Shown: positions 17,443 through 27,218, counted from the first letter of the stretch. The stretch is 64,000 nt of DNA from Lentisphaerota bacterium (GCA_015061625.1 SUWG01000005.1:62001-126000); one strand, 5' to 3'. The notes: a model not told the origin generated them from the letters alone. Program-made: numbers and translations.

Positions 17443-18387
17443 ATGAACCAAACCAATAAAGAATATCCGATGCAAAGAAAACATAATTTCAAAAATGACC
17501 TGGCAAGGTGGTTGGGAGAAAGCACCGACAAAGAAGTTCTGCTTGAACATTTCAAACGTTCTTTTATAAATAAATCGTTGGCTGAAAACTTCCATTATGC
17601 ATTCACTTATCCCGGTGAAAGACGCTGCTCTGAATTGCTTTATACCTTGCGGATATGCAGTTTTGAAGTTCCCGCCGGAGAAACGCTGAAAATGCGGGGG
17701 GCTTTCGACGGCATGGTCGGCATTGGAAATATCAATGACGGAGATATTCTTTGCGGCGGTTACAATGCTGCAACTGAAACGGTTGATCCGGAAGCGACCT
17801 ACGGCGGTTTTTCCATAGTATTCCACACCCATCATATCCGGTTGCATTATGTCCGTTTTGTGAAAGGTGAAATTGCTGAAAATATTTATTGCTACACCGA
17901 CAAACCGTGTGACGGCGCATTGCAGATGATGTGTCAGGCATTGGATATTGCCATTCATAATGTTGAAAGCAACCGGGATGATATCTGCCGTCCTTTGGCA
18001 GCAGCTCTGGTCAATCAACTTTACAGCGAACTGCTCCATTCATTTGATTCTGCAATGGATGAAACTTCCAAATTGGCACGCAAGATAAAGTATCATCTGG
18101 AATGTAATTTTTCGGAAAATATAAATTGTTCACTGATTTGCGATGAATTGGGGATAAACCGTTCTTATGCTTCACAAATATTTCACCGTAATTTCGGAAT
18201 AACGATGAATGATTATCTTTTTGATTTGCGGATCGCTGCGGCAAAAAAACTATTGACCAGTTCTGCCGGATTGAAAATTGCCGATATCGCGGCGTTGTGC
18301 GGTTTTCAGGATTCCGGATATTTCAGCCGGGCATTCCGCCGCAAGATGAAGTGTACTCCAATGGAATTCCGCAAAAAATTCACATGA
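17443..18387 (+). CDS. AraC-family transcriptional regulator
   Basis: 314 residues. The C-terminal ~100 residues are a double helix-turn-helix AraC domain: INCSLICDELGINRSYASQIFHRNFG forms the first HTH and IADIAALCGFQDSGYFSRAFRRKMKCTPMEFRK the second with the family signature. The N-terminal ~190 residues form an effector domain of AraC type without a motif I recognise (EVPAGETLKMRGAFDGMVG looks like a cupin-like strand region). It is divergent from the ATC-hydrolase-like pair. An internal ATG at 17470 is an alternative start because GAGG lies too close to 17443. Confidence 0.9.
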   Translation: MNQTNKEYPMQRKHNFKNDLARWLGESTDKEVLLEHFKRSFINKSLAENFHYAFTYPGERRCSELLYTLRICSFEVPAGETLKMRGAFDGMVGIGNINDGDILCGGYNAATETVDPEATYGGFSIVFHTHHIRLHYVRFVKGEIAENIYCYTDKPCDGALQMMCQALDIAIHNVESNRDDICRPLAAALVNQLYSELLHSFDSAMDETSKLARKIKYHLECNFSENINCSLICDELGINRSYASQIFHRNFGITMNDYLFDLRIAAAKKLLTSSAGLKIADIAALCGFQDSGYFSRAFRRKMKCTPMEFRKKFT

Positions 18388-18601
18388 ATTTTCCATCCGG
18401 AAATTTGAGTTATATACGGCTGTTTCTGTCACATACAGAATATGCCGTGAAAGATTGGATTTGTTACCATCCCCGCTCCTGATGCAGTCCGGATATTGGG
18501 CAGGAGACTGCCCGCAATGTGCCATTGCAAGTTATCTTTTCCCAAAAATCAGGACAATAATAAAGAATTTATAAAAAATCATTATTTTTTCATTACGACT
18601 C
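18388..18601. other. Intergenic stretch between the two regulators
   Basis: Between the AraC stop and the promoter of the next regulator. Contains a short inverted repeat around GGGCAGGAGACTGCCC and AT-rich sequence; no gene or clear terminator seen. Confidence 0.4.
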
Positions 18602-18630
18602 TTGACAATCAACCCGCATGAGTGTATTCT
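18602..18630 (+). promoter_or_regulatory. Promoter of the GntR/LacI-type regulator
   Basis: TTGACA (18602-18607), 17 bp, TATTCT (18625-18630), 61 bp before the chosen start. Confidence 0.7.
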
Positions 18631-18690
18631 ATATTGTATTAAGTTTCAAAGACTTATAAACCAACTTGGCTGGCTATGTTCGAGGGGAAA

Positions 18691-19740
18691 ATGAAAGCGC
18701 AGGAACTTTTTCAGGAATTGAAAGACAAGATCCGGAGAGGTGAACTTACCGGTAAACTGCCGTCGATCGCCGGATTTGTCCGCACCTATCACATCAGCCA
18801 TAATACGGTCAAAAAAGTTCTGGATATGCTCAAAATGCAGCAGTTGGTCTACGGCCAGCAGGGGCGCGGTGTATTCGTCCGCAACTATGCCAAACAAAAG
18901 AGCAGCGGTAAGAAAGTATTGATTTACTGCGACCTCGGCAGTTTGCATAACACCTTTTATCTGCGGGTGTTGAATATTCTGCGCCAGAAAGCGGCCGCTG
19001 ACGGTTCGTTTGTCATCGACCTGATCACCGACATCCGGCAGGCGGAAAAGATCGATTATCTGCTCTGTTTTATCGTCAAGGGCGGCAATCCGGAAGAAAT
19101 GCACCGTCTGACCGCCCGGCTTGACCGGGGCAAAGTTTGCGGCATAAATATCGAATACCGCCTCGATGGTGACAGTGATTTTCCCGGTTGTCACAATGAC
19201 AACTTTTCCGGCGGTTATATGGCCATGGAATATCTTTACAAACACGGTCACCGCCATATCGGTATTTTAAGTTGTGCGCAGGAACTGCCGGTAAATATTT
19301 TCCATTACCGTTTGCGCGGGGCGGAAAAATTTGCCGCCGACCACCCGGATTGCCAACTTTATCCACTCAATGTGACCGGTTCCGGCAGGCGGGCGGAGGA
19401 TTTCGATGTGGCTGATGCCATTACGGTATTGCGGGAAGAACTGCCGCAGATGACGGCGATTTTTGCTTTCACTGATTTTATGGCGATGCAGAGTATGCAT
19501 TTTATTCAGCAATCCGGTTTGAAAGTTCCGGAAGATATCAGCATAATCGGTTATGACAACAAAGATTTTTCCGGTCTGCTCTCCCCCGCATTGACCACTA
19601 TCGAGGAGGATGCGGAAAGTTTTGCCGAATCGGTCTGCTGTATGATCCGCAGTGCTGTTGCCGGGCGGGAATTGCCGGTGCTGCCGCCGACCATGCCCAA
19701 TTTGATCGAAAGAGCAAGTGTTTCTATGGTTTCCAAATAA
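18691..19740 (+). CDS. GntR-type HTH plus LacI-type sugar-binding regulator
   Basis: 349 residues. The N-terminus ([41 protein letters not shown]) is a GntR winged-helix, ending [10 protein letters not shown]. Residues from about 75 are a periplasmic-binding-protein-like LacI/PurR sensor: [34 protein letters not shown] and [26 protein letters not shown] are diagnostic. Such AraR-like hybrids respond to sugars. It is 43 bp upstream of a prepilin-like gene and the GH genes, so it probably controls that run. ATG 18691 is preferred to 18676 because GAGGGG lies just upstream. Confidence 0.92.
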   Translation: MKAQELFQELKDKIRRGELTGKLPSIAGFVRTYHISHNTVKKVLDMLKMQQLVYGQQGRGVFVRNYAKQKSSGKKVLIYCDLGSLHNTFYLRVLNILRQKAAADGSFVIDLITDIRQAEKIDYLLCFIVKGGNPEEMHRLTARLDRGKVCGINIEYRLDGDSDFPGCHNDNFSGGYMAMEYLYKHGHRHIGILSCAQELPVNIFHYRLRGAEKFAADHPDCQLYPLNVTGSGRRAEDFDVADAITVLREELPQMTAIFAFTDFMAMQSMHFIQQSGLKVPEDISIIGYDNKDFSGLLSPALTTIEEDAESFAESVCCMIRSAVAGRELPVLPPTMPNLIERASVSMVSK

Positions 19741-19783
19741 CAACAACCTTAACCCCCTTATAAAAAAGGAAAGGAAAAACATC

Positions 19784-20542
19784 ATGTCAGAAAAATTCAA
19801 TCTCTCCGCACGGAGAGTAAAGCACTCATGCTTTACTCTTATTGAACTGCTCGTGGTAATTGCTATCATCGCCATTCTGGCGGCCATTCTGCTTCCGGCT
19901 TTGAATAGTGCCAGAGAGCGCGGCCGCACTGCCAGTTGTATCAACAACCTCAAACAGATCGGCAATGCATTTACTATGTATCAGAACGATAACGAGGATT
20001 ATATGCCGTCAGATACTCCTGCTTCGATCGTATTTTACGGTCAGACTTTGACATCAGGCACTCATTGGACCAGTTGGATGCATTTGGTTACTCCTTATGT
20101 TGCATTGATCGACACCGGCCATGCTACGCATCCGAAATCAGCGTGCGGTGCGCTTGCAATGTGTCCGTCAGATACTTATTTCAACTACAATTTACTGCAA
20201 ACCAGCACTCCGGGCAACTGCCGTGACAATCCGTCTTACGGTTACAATTATCGTGTCGGTCGCCCCGGAACTTTCGGCGGAGTTGCTTTCGGGCAGAAAC
20301 TTAATGAAATCAAAGTGCCGAGCCGGAAATTTATGATCGTTGATTCCGAACACTTTGCAGAGGGTAACGCTTTGAAGGCTTCCGACAAGATTTACGGTAC
20401 TGGGGATATCGCCCGCCGTCATAACAACGGTTCCAATATTCTCTTTGTCGGCGGCAATGTTTCTTCTTTGAGTGCCAGTGATGTTGCCGGATTGCCCACC
20501 AGCTGGGATCACGTCTACATCAATCCGCTTAAAGAGAATTGA
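19784..20542 (+). CDS. Prepilin-like secreted protein, DUF1559/H-X9-DG type
   Basis: 252 residues. The N-terminus is a class III type IV pilin signal: basic residues, then [14 protein letters not shown] and a 20-residue hydrophobic helix ending LLPAL, with the +5 Glu. The residue before the cleavage Phe is Cys rather than Gly. The body has [12 protein letters not shown], typical of DUF1559 proteins, and ends with [16 protein letters not shown], a variant of the H-x9-DG tail motif. Lentisphaerota and Planctomycetota encode large numbers of these, probably secretion-system or surface pseudopilins. ATG 19784 follows AAGGAAAGGAAAAACATC. The next gene starts within 15-25 bp. Confidence 0.85.
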   Translation: MSEKFNLSARRVKHSCFTLIELLVVIAIIAILAAILLPALNSARERGRTASCINNLKQIGNAFTMYQNDNEDYMPSDTPASIVFYGQTLTSGTHWTSWMHLVTPYVALIDTGHATHPKSACGALAMCPSDTYFNYNLLQTSTPGNCRDNPSYGYNYRVGRPGTFGGVAFGQKLNEIKVPSRKFMIVDSEHFAEGNALKASDKIYGTGDIARRHNNGSNILFVGGNVSSLSASDVAGLPTSWDHVYINPLKEN

Positions 20543-20556
20543 TTTACAGGAGAATC

Positions 20557-23196
20557 GTGACTGTTATGAAAAAGTTATTGAGAGTTTTTTGTGCCTTTTT
20601 TGCGCTGTTTTCCGCATTGAATCTGTCGGCGATCGACCTGCCGGCATTGAGTAACGTCTTGGGTATCAAGTTTTTCTTCCTGCCCAAAGAACTTAATAAG
20701 GAAGTGCTTTTCACTTTTGAGAAAAGGGATAACAACGGTCGTGCCGGCAGTGATGCCCTGGCTCTTTCCGTGGTTTCCCCCGGCGGTGAAACGGTCTTTG
20801 AATACACCATTCCCGATGACGGCAATGCGGAAAACGGCTGGCGTTTCGGCCCCCGTCAGCCGGTGGAAGTGCGTTTCACCCCCACCGAAGCGGGCGTCTA
20901 TACGCTTGAATTCAAAATGGAGTGCGATGCTTATTTGTACTTCGACAATACCCGTATAGAGAACCTTCATGTCGGTTTTACCAACGGCAACTTCCGTACC
21001 GCCACGGAAACTCCGGCACATTTGTTTTTCTATCTGCCGGTGGATAAAGTCGGTGAGGCGGGTATCACCCACATTTCCAGCAACTATATGCATTACAGCC
21101 AGATAAGTGATATGACCATCACCGACGGCAAAACGGTCTTTTACGAGGGATTCACCGCCGACCCCGCGCCGGATAAACGGCAGATTTTCACTCACAACTT
21201 CCTGATCCGCCGCAGTGATCCGGAAGCGATCTACGAATTGACCGCCAGTAAATTTGATGTGATCAGTTTCGCTCCGCGGCTTTATCCGACGCTGACTTTC
21301 TTTCTGACCAGAGAAGCGGCGATCGCATTCAAACCGTACTTTTTCAAGAGTAACATCCACCCCAATTCCTTTGAGATATCCGCTGAAAATGCGGTCAAAC
21401 CTTTCGCTTTGGGTGCGGGGGAAAGTTACATGGTCACATTCAAACCGGCGACGAATGAAAGTTATGAATTTACCGTGGAATTGCTCGGCAAAAGTTATAC
21501 TTTCAAACCCGGAGCCGCCGGATTCATCGTCGATGTGCCGGCCAATTTCGCCTTTCCGGAAATGAAGATCACCGGCACGGCTGACGGTTCATTCACCTTC
21601 TCCCGCATGGTTTCCGACCGCCCGGATATCGAATTGCCCGCCGATGGTGCAGTTATCACTCCGGTCAACGGCAAAATCCAGTGCCGGGCATTGAGCGTCA
21701 AAGATGCTGAATCATACACTTTTACTTTCAACCATGAAAGCGGCGCAACCTTTACCGTGGAAAGTTCTGAAGCACAAACCTCCGTTCCCGCCGGGCGTCT
21801 GCGCGCCGGAGTCTGGCTGGTTTCCTGTACTCCCAAAGGCGGCAACAGCGGCCGGGCAAGCTGCTTTGCCATCAAACAGCCCCGCCCGACCTCTCCGGTC
21901 TACATTTTCGGTTACAAGCCGGTGATCGACGGCAAGGTTACGGAATTCGACCAGATCTCCGTGCAGGTTCTCCGTCCGGCGGTGGATATCGACCTGACCA
22001 AAACCACCTTTACAATCAACGGCAAAGCGTATGCCGTGAAAGTGCTGCCGGGCAACCGGATCGGCATTCCGGCATCCGGGATTCAGTTGGAAGCCGGTAA
22101 AATCGACATCGCCGCCGACATCTACGACCATTACGGCAACTATTCACACTATGAATGGTGCTTCATGTATAATGCGGATATCCCCAAAACCATCAGTTTC
22201 AATGAGGATGGCATTCTGATTTTCAACGGCCGTAAATTCCTGCCGCTGATCTGCTATCCGCCTTTGAACCGGGGCGATTACGGATTCAATACTACGCTGC
22301 CCAATGCCCTGACTACGCTGGCGCAGCTGGATGTCTACTTGAGAAACAATATGAAAAGTCTGGATGGCGGCTGTGTCTACCGCGGATTTTATACCGAAGC
22401 CGGTTCCACTCCGCTTCAGGATGTGCAGAATTTCATGAGCGGCCCCGGCGGAGCCCATCCCGCCCGTATCGGTGCGTGGATGGATGAATCCGATGCCCAT
22501 GTGCCGGATGCTTTCGCCAAAACTATCGTCGATGCCTTTTCCGTGCCGAATCGCGGCGTGGCCGGTATCTGCACCACCGGCCGTCAGCGGTATGCCGATA
22601 TGGCGAAACTCGGCGATTACCTGATGATCGATATCTATCCGCGGGCGAAAGTGCTGTCGGTGGACCGTTACTTTGCCAAAGCGATGCGTGATGCCGCCGG
22701 TAAACCGGTCTGGCAGCTCAATCAGGGTTTCGACTATGACTGGGGCAACCGGGATGAAGATCTGATGATCCCCAATAAACCGATGCTCAAATATGCTCAC
22801 TGGGCGGCATTCCGTCACGGTTTGCAGGGATTGGGATTGTATATGTGCGGCTCGACCAAATACTGGAGTTTTCCCGGTTTGTGGCAATACGTCATCGAGA
22901 TCTACCGTCAGGCCAATACCTTGAGTTTTGTGCTGGTCGAGCCGACGGTAAGAGAAACGATCCTCACGGCTCCGTCGCCTTTGACCAGCCGGGTGTTGCG
23001 GTTCAGAGACCGCTACTATCTGATCGTGCAGAATTCCTCACTGCAGGCGTTCCCGGCGGCACTTCAAATTACCGGCAATTTTGCTCCGGAAGTCCGGGTG
23101 CTGTTTGAAGATCGTATCGTCAAATTGGAAAACGGCAGATTCAATGATGTGTTTCAGGCTTTGGAAAGCCGTATCTATGAGTTGACAGTAAGATGA
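20557..23196 (+). CDS. Secreted protein with GH-like TIM barrel, family not recognised
   Basis: 879 residues from a GTG at 20557 (876 from ATG 20566; AGGAGA at 20548-20553 favours the region but does not decide). A Sec signal peptide (KKLLRVFCAFFALFSALNLSA) is followed by beta-rich segments to about residue 520, including a part with FPLPADGAVITPVNGK-like Ig/jelly-roll character, then a segment starting SFNEDGILIFNGRKFLPLICYPP, a phrase typical of the start of GH barrels, and MIDIYPRA, AHWAAFRHGLQGLGLYMCG near the end. It probably binds or cleaves a polysaccharide outside the cytoplasm. It overlaps the GH78 start by four bases. Confidence 0.65.
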   Translation: MTVMKKLLRVFCAFFALFSALNLSAIDLPALSNVLGIKFFFLPKELNKEVLFTFEKRDNNGRAGSDALALSVVSPGGETVFEYTIPDDGNAENGWRFGPRQPVEVRFTPTEAGVYTLEFKMECDAYLYFDNTRIENLHVGFTNGNFRTATETPAHLFFYLPVDKVGEAGITHISSNYMHYSQISDMTITDGKTVFYEGFTADPAPDKRQIFTHNFLIRRSDPEAIYELTASKFDVISFAPRLYPTLTFFLTREAAIAFKPYFFKSNIHPNSFEISAENAVKPFALGAGESYMVTFKPATNESYEFTVELLGKSYTFKPGAAGFIVDVPANFAFPEMKITGTADGSFTFSRMVSDRPDIELPADGAVITPVNGKIQCRALSVKDAESYTFTFNHESGATFTVESSEAQTSVPAGRLRAGVWLVSCTPKGGNSGRASCFAIKQPRPTSPVYIFGYKPVIDGKVTEFDQISVQVLRPAVDIDLTKTTFTINGKAYAVKVLPGNRIGIPASGIQLEAGKIDIAADIYDHYGNYSHYEWCFMYNADIPKTISFNEDGILIFNGRKFLPLICYPPLNRGDYGFNTTLPNALTTLAQLDVYLRNNMKSLDGGCVYRGFYTEAGSTPLQDVQNFMSGPGGAHPARIGAWMDESDAHVPDAFAKTIVDAFSVPNRGVAGICTTGRQRYADMAKLGDYLMIDIYPRAKVLSVDRYFAKAMRDAAGKPVWQLNQGFDYDWGNRDEDLMIPNKPMLKYAHWAAFRHGLQGLGLYMCGSTKYWSFPGLWQYVIEIYRQANTLSFVLVEPTVRETILTAPSPLTSRVLRFRDRYYLIVQNSSLQAFPAALQITGNFAPEVRVLFEDRIVKLENGRFNDVFQALESRIYELTVR

Positions 23197-25202
23197 AATT
23201 AAATTGTTTCTTTCTGCCCGGCAACTGGTTTTTGCGCAATACGCTTACTGTCGGGGAAAACGGGGAGGCGGCGGTGAAAATTTCCGCCGATCCCCACGAT
23301 TACCAGAAAACGTTCTGCATGAAATTGCGCTTCGGCGGTTACGATGGTGACTGGCTGCTGGGCAACAGTTATGTGAAGTTCCGCATTTATCTGGATGGTA
23401 GATTTGTCGCCTGCGGCCCATTCCGCACTCTGGTCAACGGCAACCGCATGGAACACACCTTTACTCTGCATGATCTTACTCCGGGCGAACACACGCTGGC
23501 GATCGCTTCAAGATGCGACCATCAGGGGTTGAGTGTGGAAGTTTCCGGAGCGCAGTGCGGCAGATGGAAAGCCTTTGACAGCAACGGTGTCTATGCGCCG
23601 GTCTGCTGGGAATTCCCGGCGGTTTACGGTTACTTCAAAGGAGATATCGGGCCGGGGGAATATTTTGAACACTTGCGCGGTGATCTCTATCCGGATAAGT
23701 GGCAGTTCCCCGGTTTTGATGATTCATCGTGGCAGACTCCGGAAGTGCGGGAAGTTGATTGCGGCGTGGAAACTGCCCCATTCGACTTTGAATATGAAAC
23801 GGTGCATCCGGTGAGCATCCACCGTTGCGCTGACGGCAGATATATTGCCGATTTCGGGGTGGAAAGGATCGCTTCTCTGCAACTTACCGGCCCGGAAAAG
23901 GGCGGCAATGTGGAGATCCGCCTCGGTGAAGAACTCAAGGACAGTGAAAGAGTCCTTTATCAGATGCGCAGTCATGTCTGTTATCAGGAGATATGGAAAT
24001 TCAAACCCGGCGGACAGGTTTTGAGTAACTTCGGTCTGCGGGCGTTCCGCTATGCGGAAATCGTCCATTACAGCGGAGAATTGCGGGCGGAAAATATCGC
24101 CATGCAAGTTGTCCGCGCCCCGTACCGGGCGGCGGCAAAACTGGAATGTGATCACGAAAATATCTTGAAAGTGTGGCAGTTGTGCGAAAATACCATCCGC
24201 AATATCACCTGCGATACCTTTGTCGATTGTTTCACCCGTGAAAGGGTCGCGTATGAGGCGGATGCATTGTTGACGATCGGCACATTTTTCACATTCAATC
24301 AGAATAGTTTTATCGCCCGGCGGCATTTGCCATATCAACTCAACCACCCGACCTGGCCCTGCGAATGGTCACAGATCATCCCGTTGCTCTTTTATGAGTA
24401 TTACTGGGAGACCGGAGATGAGACGGTCGTGGCGGAGAATTTTGATAAGCTGCTCGCTTACAGCGGTTACCGTGACCGGATCAAAGATGGTATGATCGAA
24501 AAATTCGATCTGGAAGTCCTGATCGACTGGCCGCGGAAGTACCGTGACCGTTACGATACCGGAGACAAGCGGTTCATGAGCGTACCGAATATGCTGGCTT
24601 GTAAAAGTATGGGCGTGCTGGCATTTCTGGCAGGCGTGATCGGCAGGGCATCTCTGGCGGCGGAGTTGCGCATGGAGCATGAGGAAATGAAAAGGGCGCT
24701 CAACGCCCGCTGTTTCGACGGGGAAAGCGGTTTGTACGTTGACCGGCCCGGTTCGCAAAACCATTCACTCTATGCGAATATGTGGGCGTTGTATGCTGAC
24801 ATCGTGCCGGAAGAACGGCAGAAAAAGGTGGCAGATTTCGTCGCTCAATGCGGCATGGAATGCAGTTTGTATTCCGGATTTTACTATCTGGATGTGCTTT
24901 TCCGTTACGGTTACGGCAAAGAGGCGTTTGAATATATCGCCAAAAACGGTTCCAAATGGCAGGAGATGCTCGACAGCGGTTGTACGGTCACCACCGAATA
25001 CTGGGTCGGCGATGTGCCGATGATGAGTCTGGCGCATCCGTGGGGCAGTTATCCGGCGCATTTCATTGCCAAATATGTTTTCGGCATCCGTGCCACTGAA
25101 CCGGGATGGCGCAAATACGAAGTCAAGCCGGATGAGTCGATCGATTTCAAAGGCACATTGCAAATCACCCGCAACGGGGTGGAAATAGTCAGCAAACGTT
25201 GA
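23193..25202 (+). CDS. GH78-family alpha-L-rhamnosidase-like enzyme
   Basis: 669 residues. The first ~310 residues are beta-sandwich modules (GEHTLAIASRCDHQG, WQFPGFDDSSWQTP), the standard front half of GH78. The (alpha/alpha)6 barrel starts about residue 320 with VWQLCENTIRNITCDTFVDCFTRERVAYEADALL, matching the DCxxRERxxxxGDA signature that holds the general acid; STRYxW-like TTEYWVGDVPMMSLAHPWGSYP carries the later conserved Glu and His. There is no signal peptide, so it may act on imported oligosaccharides. It follows the secreted GH-like gene (ATGA overlap) in the same operon. Confidence 0.85.
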   Translation: MKLNCFFLPGNWFLRNTLTVGENGEAAVKISADPHDYQKTFCMKLRFGGYDGDWLLGNSYVKFRIYLDGRFVACGPFRTLVNGNRMEHTFTLHDLTPGEHTLAIASRCDHQGLSVEVSGAQCGRWKAFDSNGVYAPVCWEFPAVYGYFKGDIGPGEYFEHLRGDLYPDKWQFPGFDDSSWQTPEVREVDCGVETAPFDFEYETVHPVSIHRCADGRYIADFGVERIASLQLTGPEKGGNVEIRLGEELKDSERVLYQMRSHVCYQEIWKFKPGGQVLSNFGLRAFRYAEIVHYSGELRAENIAMQVVRAPYRAAAKLECDHENILKVWQLCENTIRNITCDTFVDCFTRERVAYEADALLTIGTFFTFNQNSFIARRHLPYQLNHPTWPCEWSQIIPLLFYEYYWETGDETVVAENFDKLLAYSGYRDRIKDGMIEKFDLEVLIDWPRKYRDRYDTGDKRFMSVPNMLACKSMGVLAFLAGVIGRASLAAELRMEHEEMKRALNARCFDGESGLYVDRPGSQNHSLYANMWALYADIVPEERQKKVADFVAQCGMECSLYSGFYYLDVLFRYGYGKEAFEYIAKNGSKWQEMLDSGCTVTTEYWVGDVPMMSLAHPWGSYPAHFIAKYVFGIRATEPGWRKYEVKPDESIDFKGTLQITRNGVEIVSKR

Positions 25203-25279
25203 TATTTTTTCTTGCTATGTACGATACTTCATGGTATATTAGGTTATGCCATGAAGTTTTTTTATTGTGAGGTTGGATC

Positions 25280-25420
25280 GTGGTCAGAAAACACCATTTG
25301 CCGGTCACCCGGATAACCGGGGGAAACAAGCACCATTTTTTCGGCTATTTTGATAAATTTCCGTGGGATAAAAGCGGCCGGTATATTCTGGCACACGAGG
25401 TGGAGTTCACCGGAGAATGA
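25280..25420 (+). pseudogene. 46-codon N-terminal remnant of a propeller-type gene
   Basis: GTG at 25280 with GAGG seven bases upstream opens a frame that ends after 46 codons in a TGA overlapping the next ATG (ATGA, 25417-25420). The peptide reads ...RITGGNKHHFFGYFDKFPWDKSGRYILAHEVEF. I associate a GHHFFGYYDKxPWDxSGRYLL stretch with the start of much longer beta-propeller (TolB-like) proteins in PVC bacteria. So this looks like the first exon-sized piece of such a gene whose body was deleted, fused to the next gene's start. It could still be translated and act as a coupling leader. Confidence 0.5.
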
Positions 25421-26658
25421 CTATGCGCAGTAAAGCATTTGCTCAAGCCGCATTGGAAATCGCTGAACGTAAGATGTTCCGGGATGAAACTCCCGGAAAG
25501 CATTGTTCCCCGCGGCTGGGGACCGGCGGCAGTTTTGAAGATATTTTTCTCTGGGATACCGTGTTTTGCTGTCATTGGGCGAAATACCATGCCGATAAAT
25601 TTCCACTGACCGGTTCGCTGGATAACTTTTACCGCTGTCAGCAGGATGACGGATTTATTTCCCGGCAGATACACAGTAACGGAATCAGCAAATGGTCGCC
25701 GGATCATCCGGTAAGTTTCGCTCCGCCGTTATTCAGTTGGATCGAATTGGAACTCGAACGCCTGAAGATCATGCCCGGCAGATTGGCAGAAGTTTATGAT
25801 TTTCTGGTGAAACTGCATAAATTCAATTACCGCTGGCAGCGCAGCGACGGACTTTATTTTTCCGATCCGTGGGGGTGCGGTATGGATGATATTCCGAGGG
25901 TGAATGATCCGGCAGATTATTTGCGTGGCGGCGGAATAAAATTGACCCGGAATTCCATTCTTGATGAGGGGGCCGACGGCGATACATTGTTTCAGTTTAT
26001 GCACACCCGTATTCCGGGATATTTTGATTGGAATAAACAACTCGGCTGGGTGGATACCACCTGTCAGGTCGCTTTTGATGCGCTGAATCTGGCGGAAATT
26101 GCCGGAAAACTCGGCAAAAAGGATGATGCCGCAGCTTACTTAGCCGAACACCGGAAACTGGCGGAAACGGTCAATGAACTTTGCTGGGATGAGGATTCCG
26201 GCATTTACCGGGATCATCTGGATGGCGGCTGGATACGGCATAAACATATCGGCGCATTCTGGAGTTTGATTTCCGGAGTCGCACCGGAAAGCCGGGCGGA
26301 AAAACTTTTTCAGCATCTGGAAAATCCGGAAACTTTCGGTCTGCCCTGCGGAATACCGGGAATTTCCGCAGATGACCGGGAATTCGGTTTGAGCAAAGAA
26401 CATTACTGGCGCGGGCCGGTATGGGCACCGGTGGTGTATATGATTCTGTGCGGTCTGCGCCGCTTCGGGCAGAAGGAACTGGCATCCCGGATCGCCGGCA
26501 AATTTTATACCGCCGCATATAATATCTGGGAAAAAACCGGAACGATCTGGGAAAATTATTCCCCCGTGCAGAGTGACACCCCATCGGTGGCGGCGGCACC
26601 GGATTTTTGCGGCTGGTCGGCATTGATCCCCCTGACCATCCGGCGGGAATTTATATAA
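25417..26658 (+). CDS. GH63/trehalase-like (alpha/alpha)6 glycoside hydrolase
   Basis: 413 residues. Features of the GH37/GH63/mannosylglycerate-hydrolase clan are in order: FLWDTVFCCHW (about 46-56), QDDGFISRQI, GLYFSDPWGCGMDDIPR with likely catalytic Asp, WVDTTCQVAFDALNLAEIA, ELCWDEDSGIYRDHL, KEHYWRGPVWAPVVYMI, and the C-terminal TIWENYSP plus FCGWSALIPL. It cleaves a small alpha-glycoside; the exact sugar is not readable. No signal peptide. Its ATG overlaps the stop of a 46-codon remnant, and an ATG at 25423 is possible too. Confidence 0.85.
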   Translation: MTMRSKAFAQAALEIAERKMFRDETPGKHCSPRLGTGGSFEDIFLWDTVFCCHWAKYHADKFPLTGSLDNFYRCQQDDGFISRQIHSNGISKWSPDHPVSFAPPLFSWIELELERLKIMPGRLAEVYDFLVKLHKFNYRWQRSDGLYFSDPWGCGMDDIPRVNDPADYLRGGGIKLTRNSILDEGADGDTLFQFMHTRIPGYFDWNKQLGWVDTTCQVAFDALNLAEIAGKLGKKDDAAAYLAEHRKLAETVNELCWDEDSGIYRDHLDGGWIRHKHIGAFWSLISGVAPESRAEKLFQHLENPETFGLPCGIPGISADDREFGLSKEHYWRGPVWAPVVYMILCGLRRFGQKELASRIAGKFYTAAYNIWEKTGTIWENYSPVQSDTPSVAAAPDFCGWSALIPLTIRREFI

Positions 26659-26776
26659 GAAAACGGTTTTCCGCCGGAATATACAATTCAACAAAACGCA
26701 CGGTAATATCATAGATCAACTGTGCCAGTTGAAAAGATTTCAATCGGCGGTATCCGCCTGACGGGAGTAATAAATT

Positions 26777-26816
26777 TCCGTACTTATCCGTACTCATCCG
26801 TAAAAATCCGTTCATC
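26777..26816. repeat. Four 10-bp phased repeats (TCCGTAC-type)
   Basis: TCCG recurs exactly every 10 bp at 26777, 26787, 26797 and 26807 (TCCGTACTTA, TCCGTACTCA, TCCGTAAAAA, TCCGTTCATC), between the convergent GH63-like and VOC genes. The same unit and period occur at 46162-46201. Confidence 0.8.
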
Positions 26817-27189
26817 AATAGCGGCTTGCAGGGAGTATTTCCAGCCAGTAGCCATCCGGATCATTGATGAAGTAGATGCCCATTTCTTTATTTTCGTAAC
26901 AGATGCACCCCATTTTTTCGTGGCGGTCATGGGCGGCGGCGAAGTCATCCACCCGGAAAGCCAGATGGAATTCATTATCACCCAGATCGTAGGGGCGATC
27001 CATCTCTTTGACCCAGGTCAATTCCAACTGGTGAGCCGAGTTCCCTTCTGAAAGATAAACGATGATGAAACTGCCGTCTGCCGGAGCGATGCGCCGGACT
27101 TCATGCATATCCAGAGCATCGGCATAGAATTTCAAACTTTTTTCCAGATCAAAAACGTTGAGATTATTGTGGATCATCGTAAATTTCAT
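26815..27189 (-). CDS. VOC-family protein (glyoxalase I-like)
   Basis: 124 residues with the paired beta-alpha-beta-beta-beta fold of glyoxalase I. Metal-ligand positions match lactoylglutathione lyase: His in IHNNLNVFDLEKSLKFY (residue 6-7), Glu in QLELTW, His in FHLAFRVDD, Glu in GYWLEILP. It would isomerise the hemithioacetal of methylglyoxal, or act on a related substrate. The start at 27189 has GGGAGGAG nine bases upstream; the longer frame to 27357 runs into the next gene and is rejected. Confidence 0.85.
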   Translation of the reverse strand: MKFTMIHNNLNVFDLEKSLKFYADALDMHEVRRIAPADGSFIIVYLSEGNSAHQLELTWVKEMDRPYDLGDNEFHLAFRVDDFAAAHDRHEKMGCICYENKEMGIYFINDPDGYWLEILPASRY

Positions 27190-27218
27190 GAGTTGTACTC
27201 CTCCCGGTTTCAGAATCT

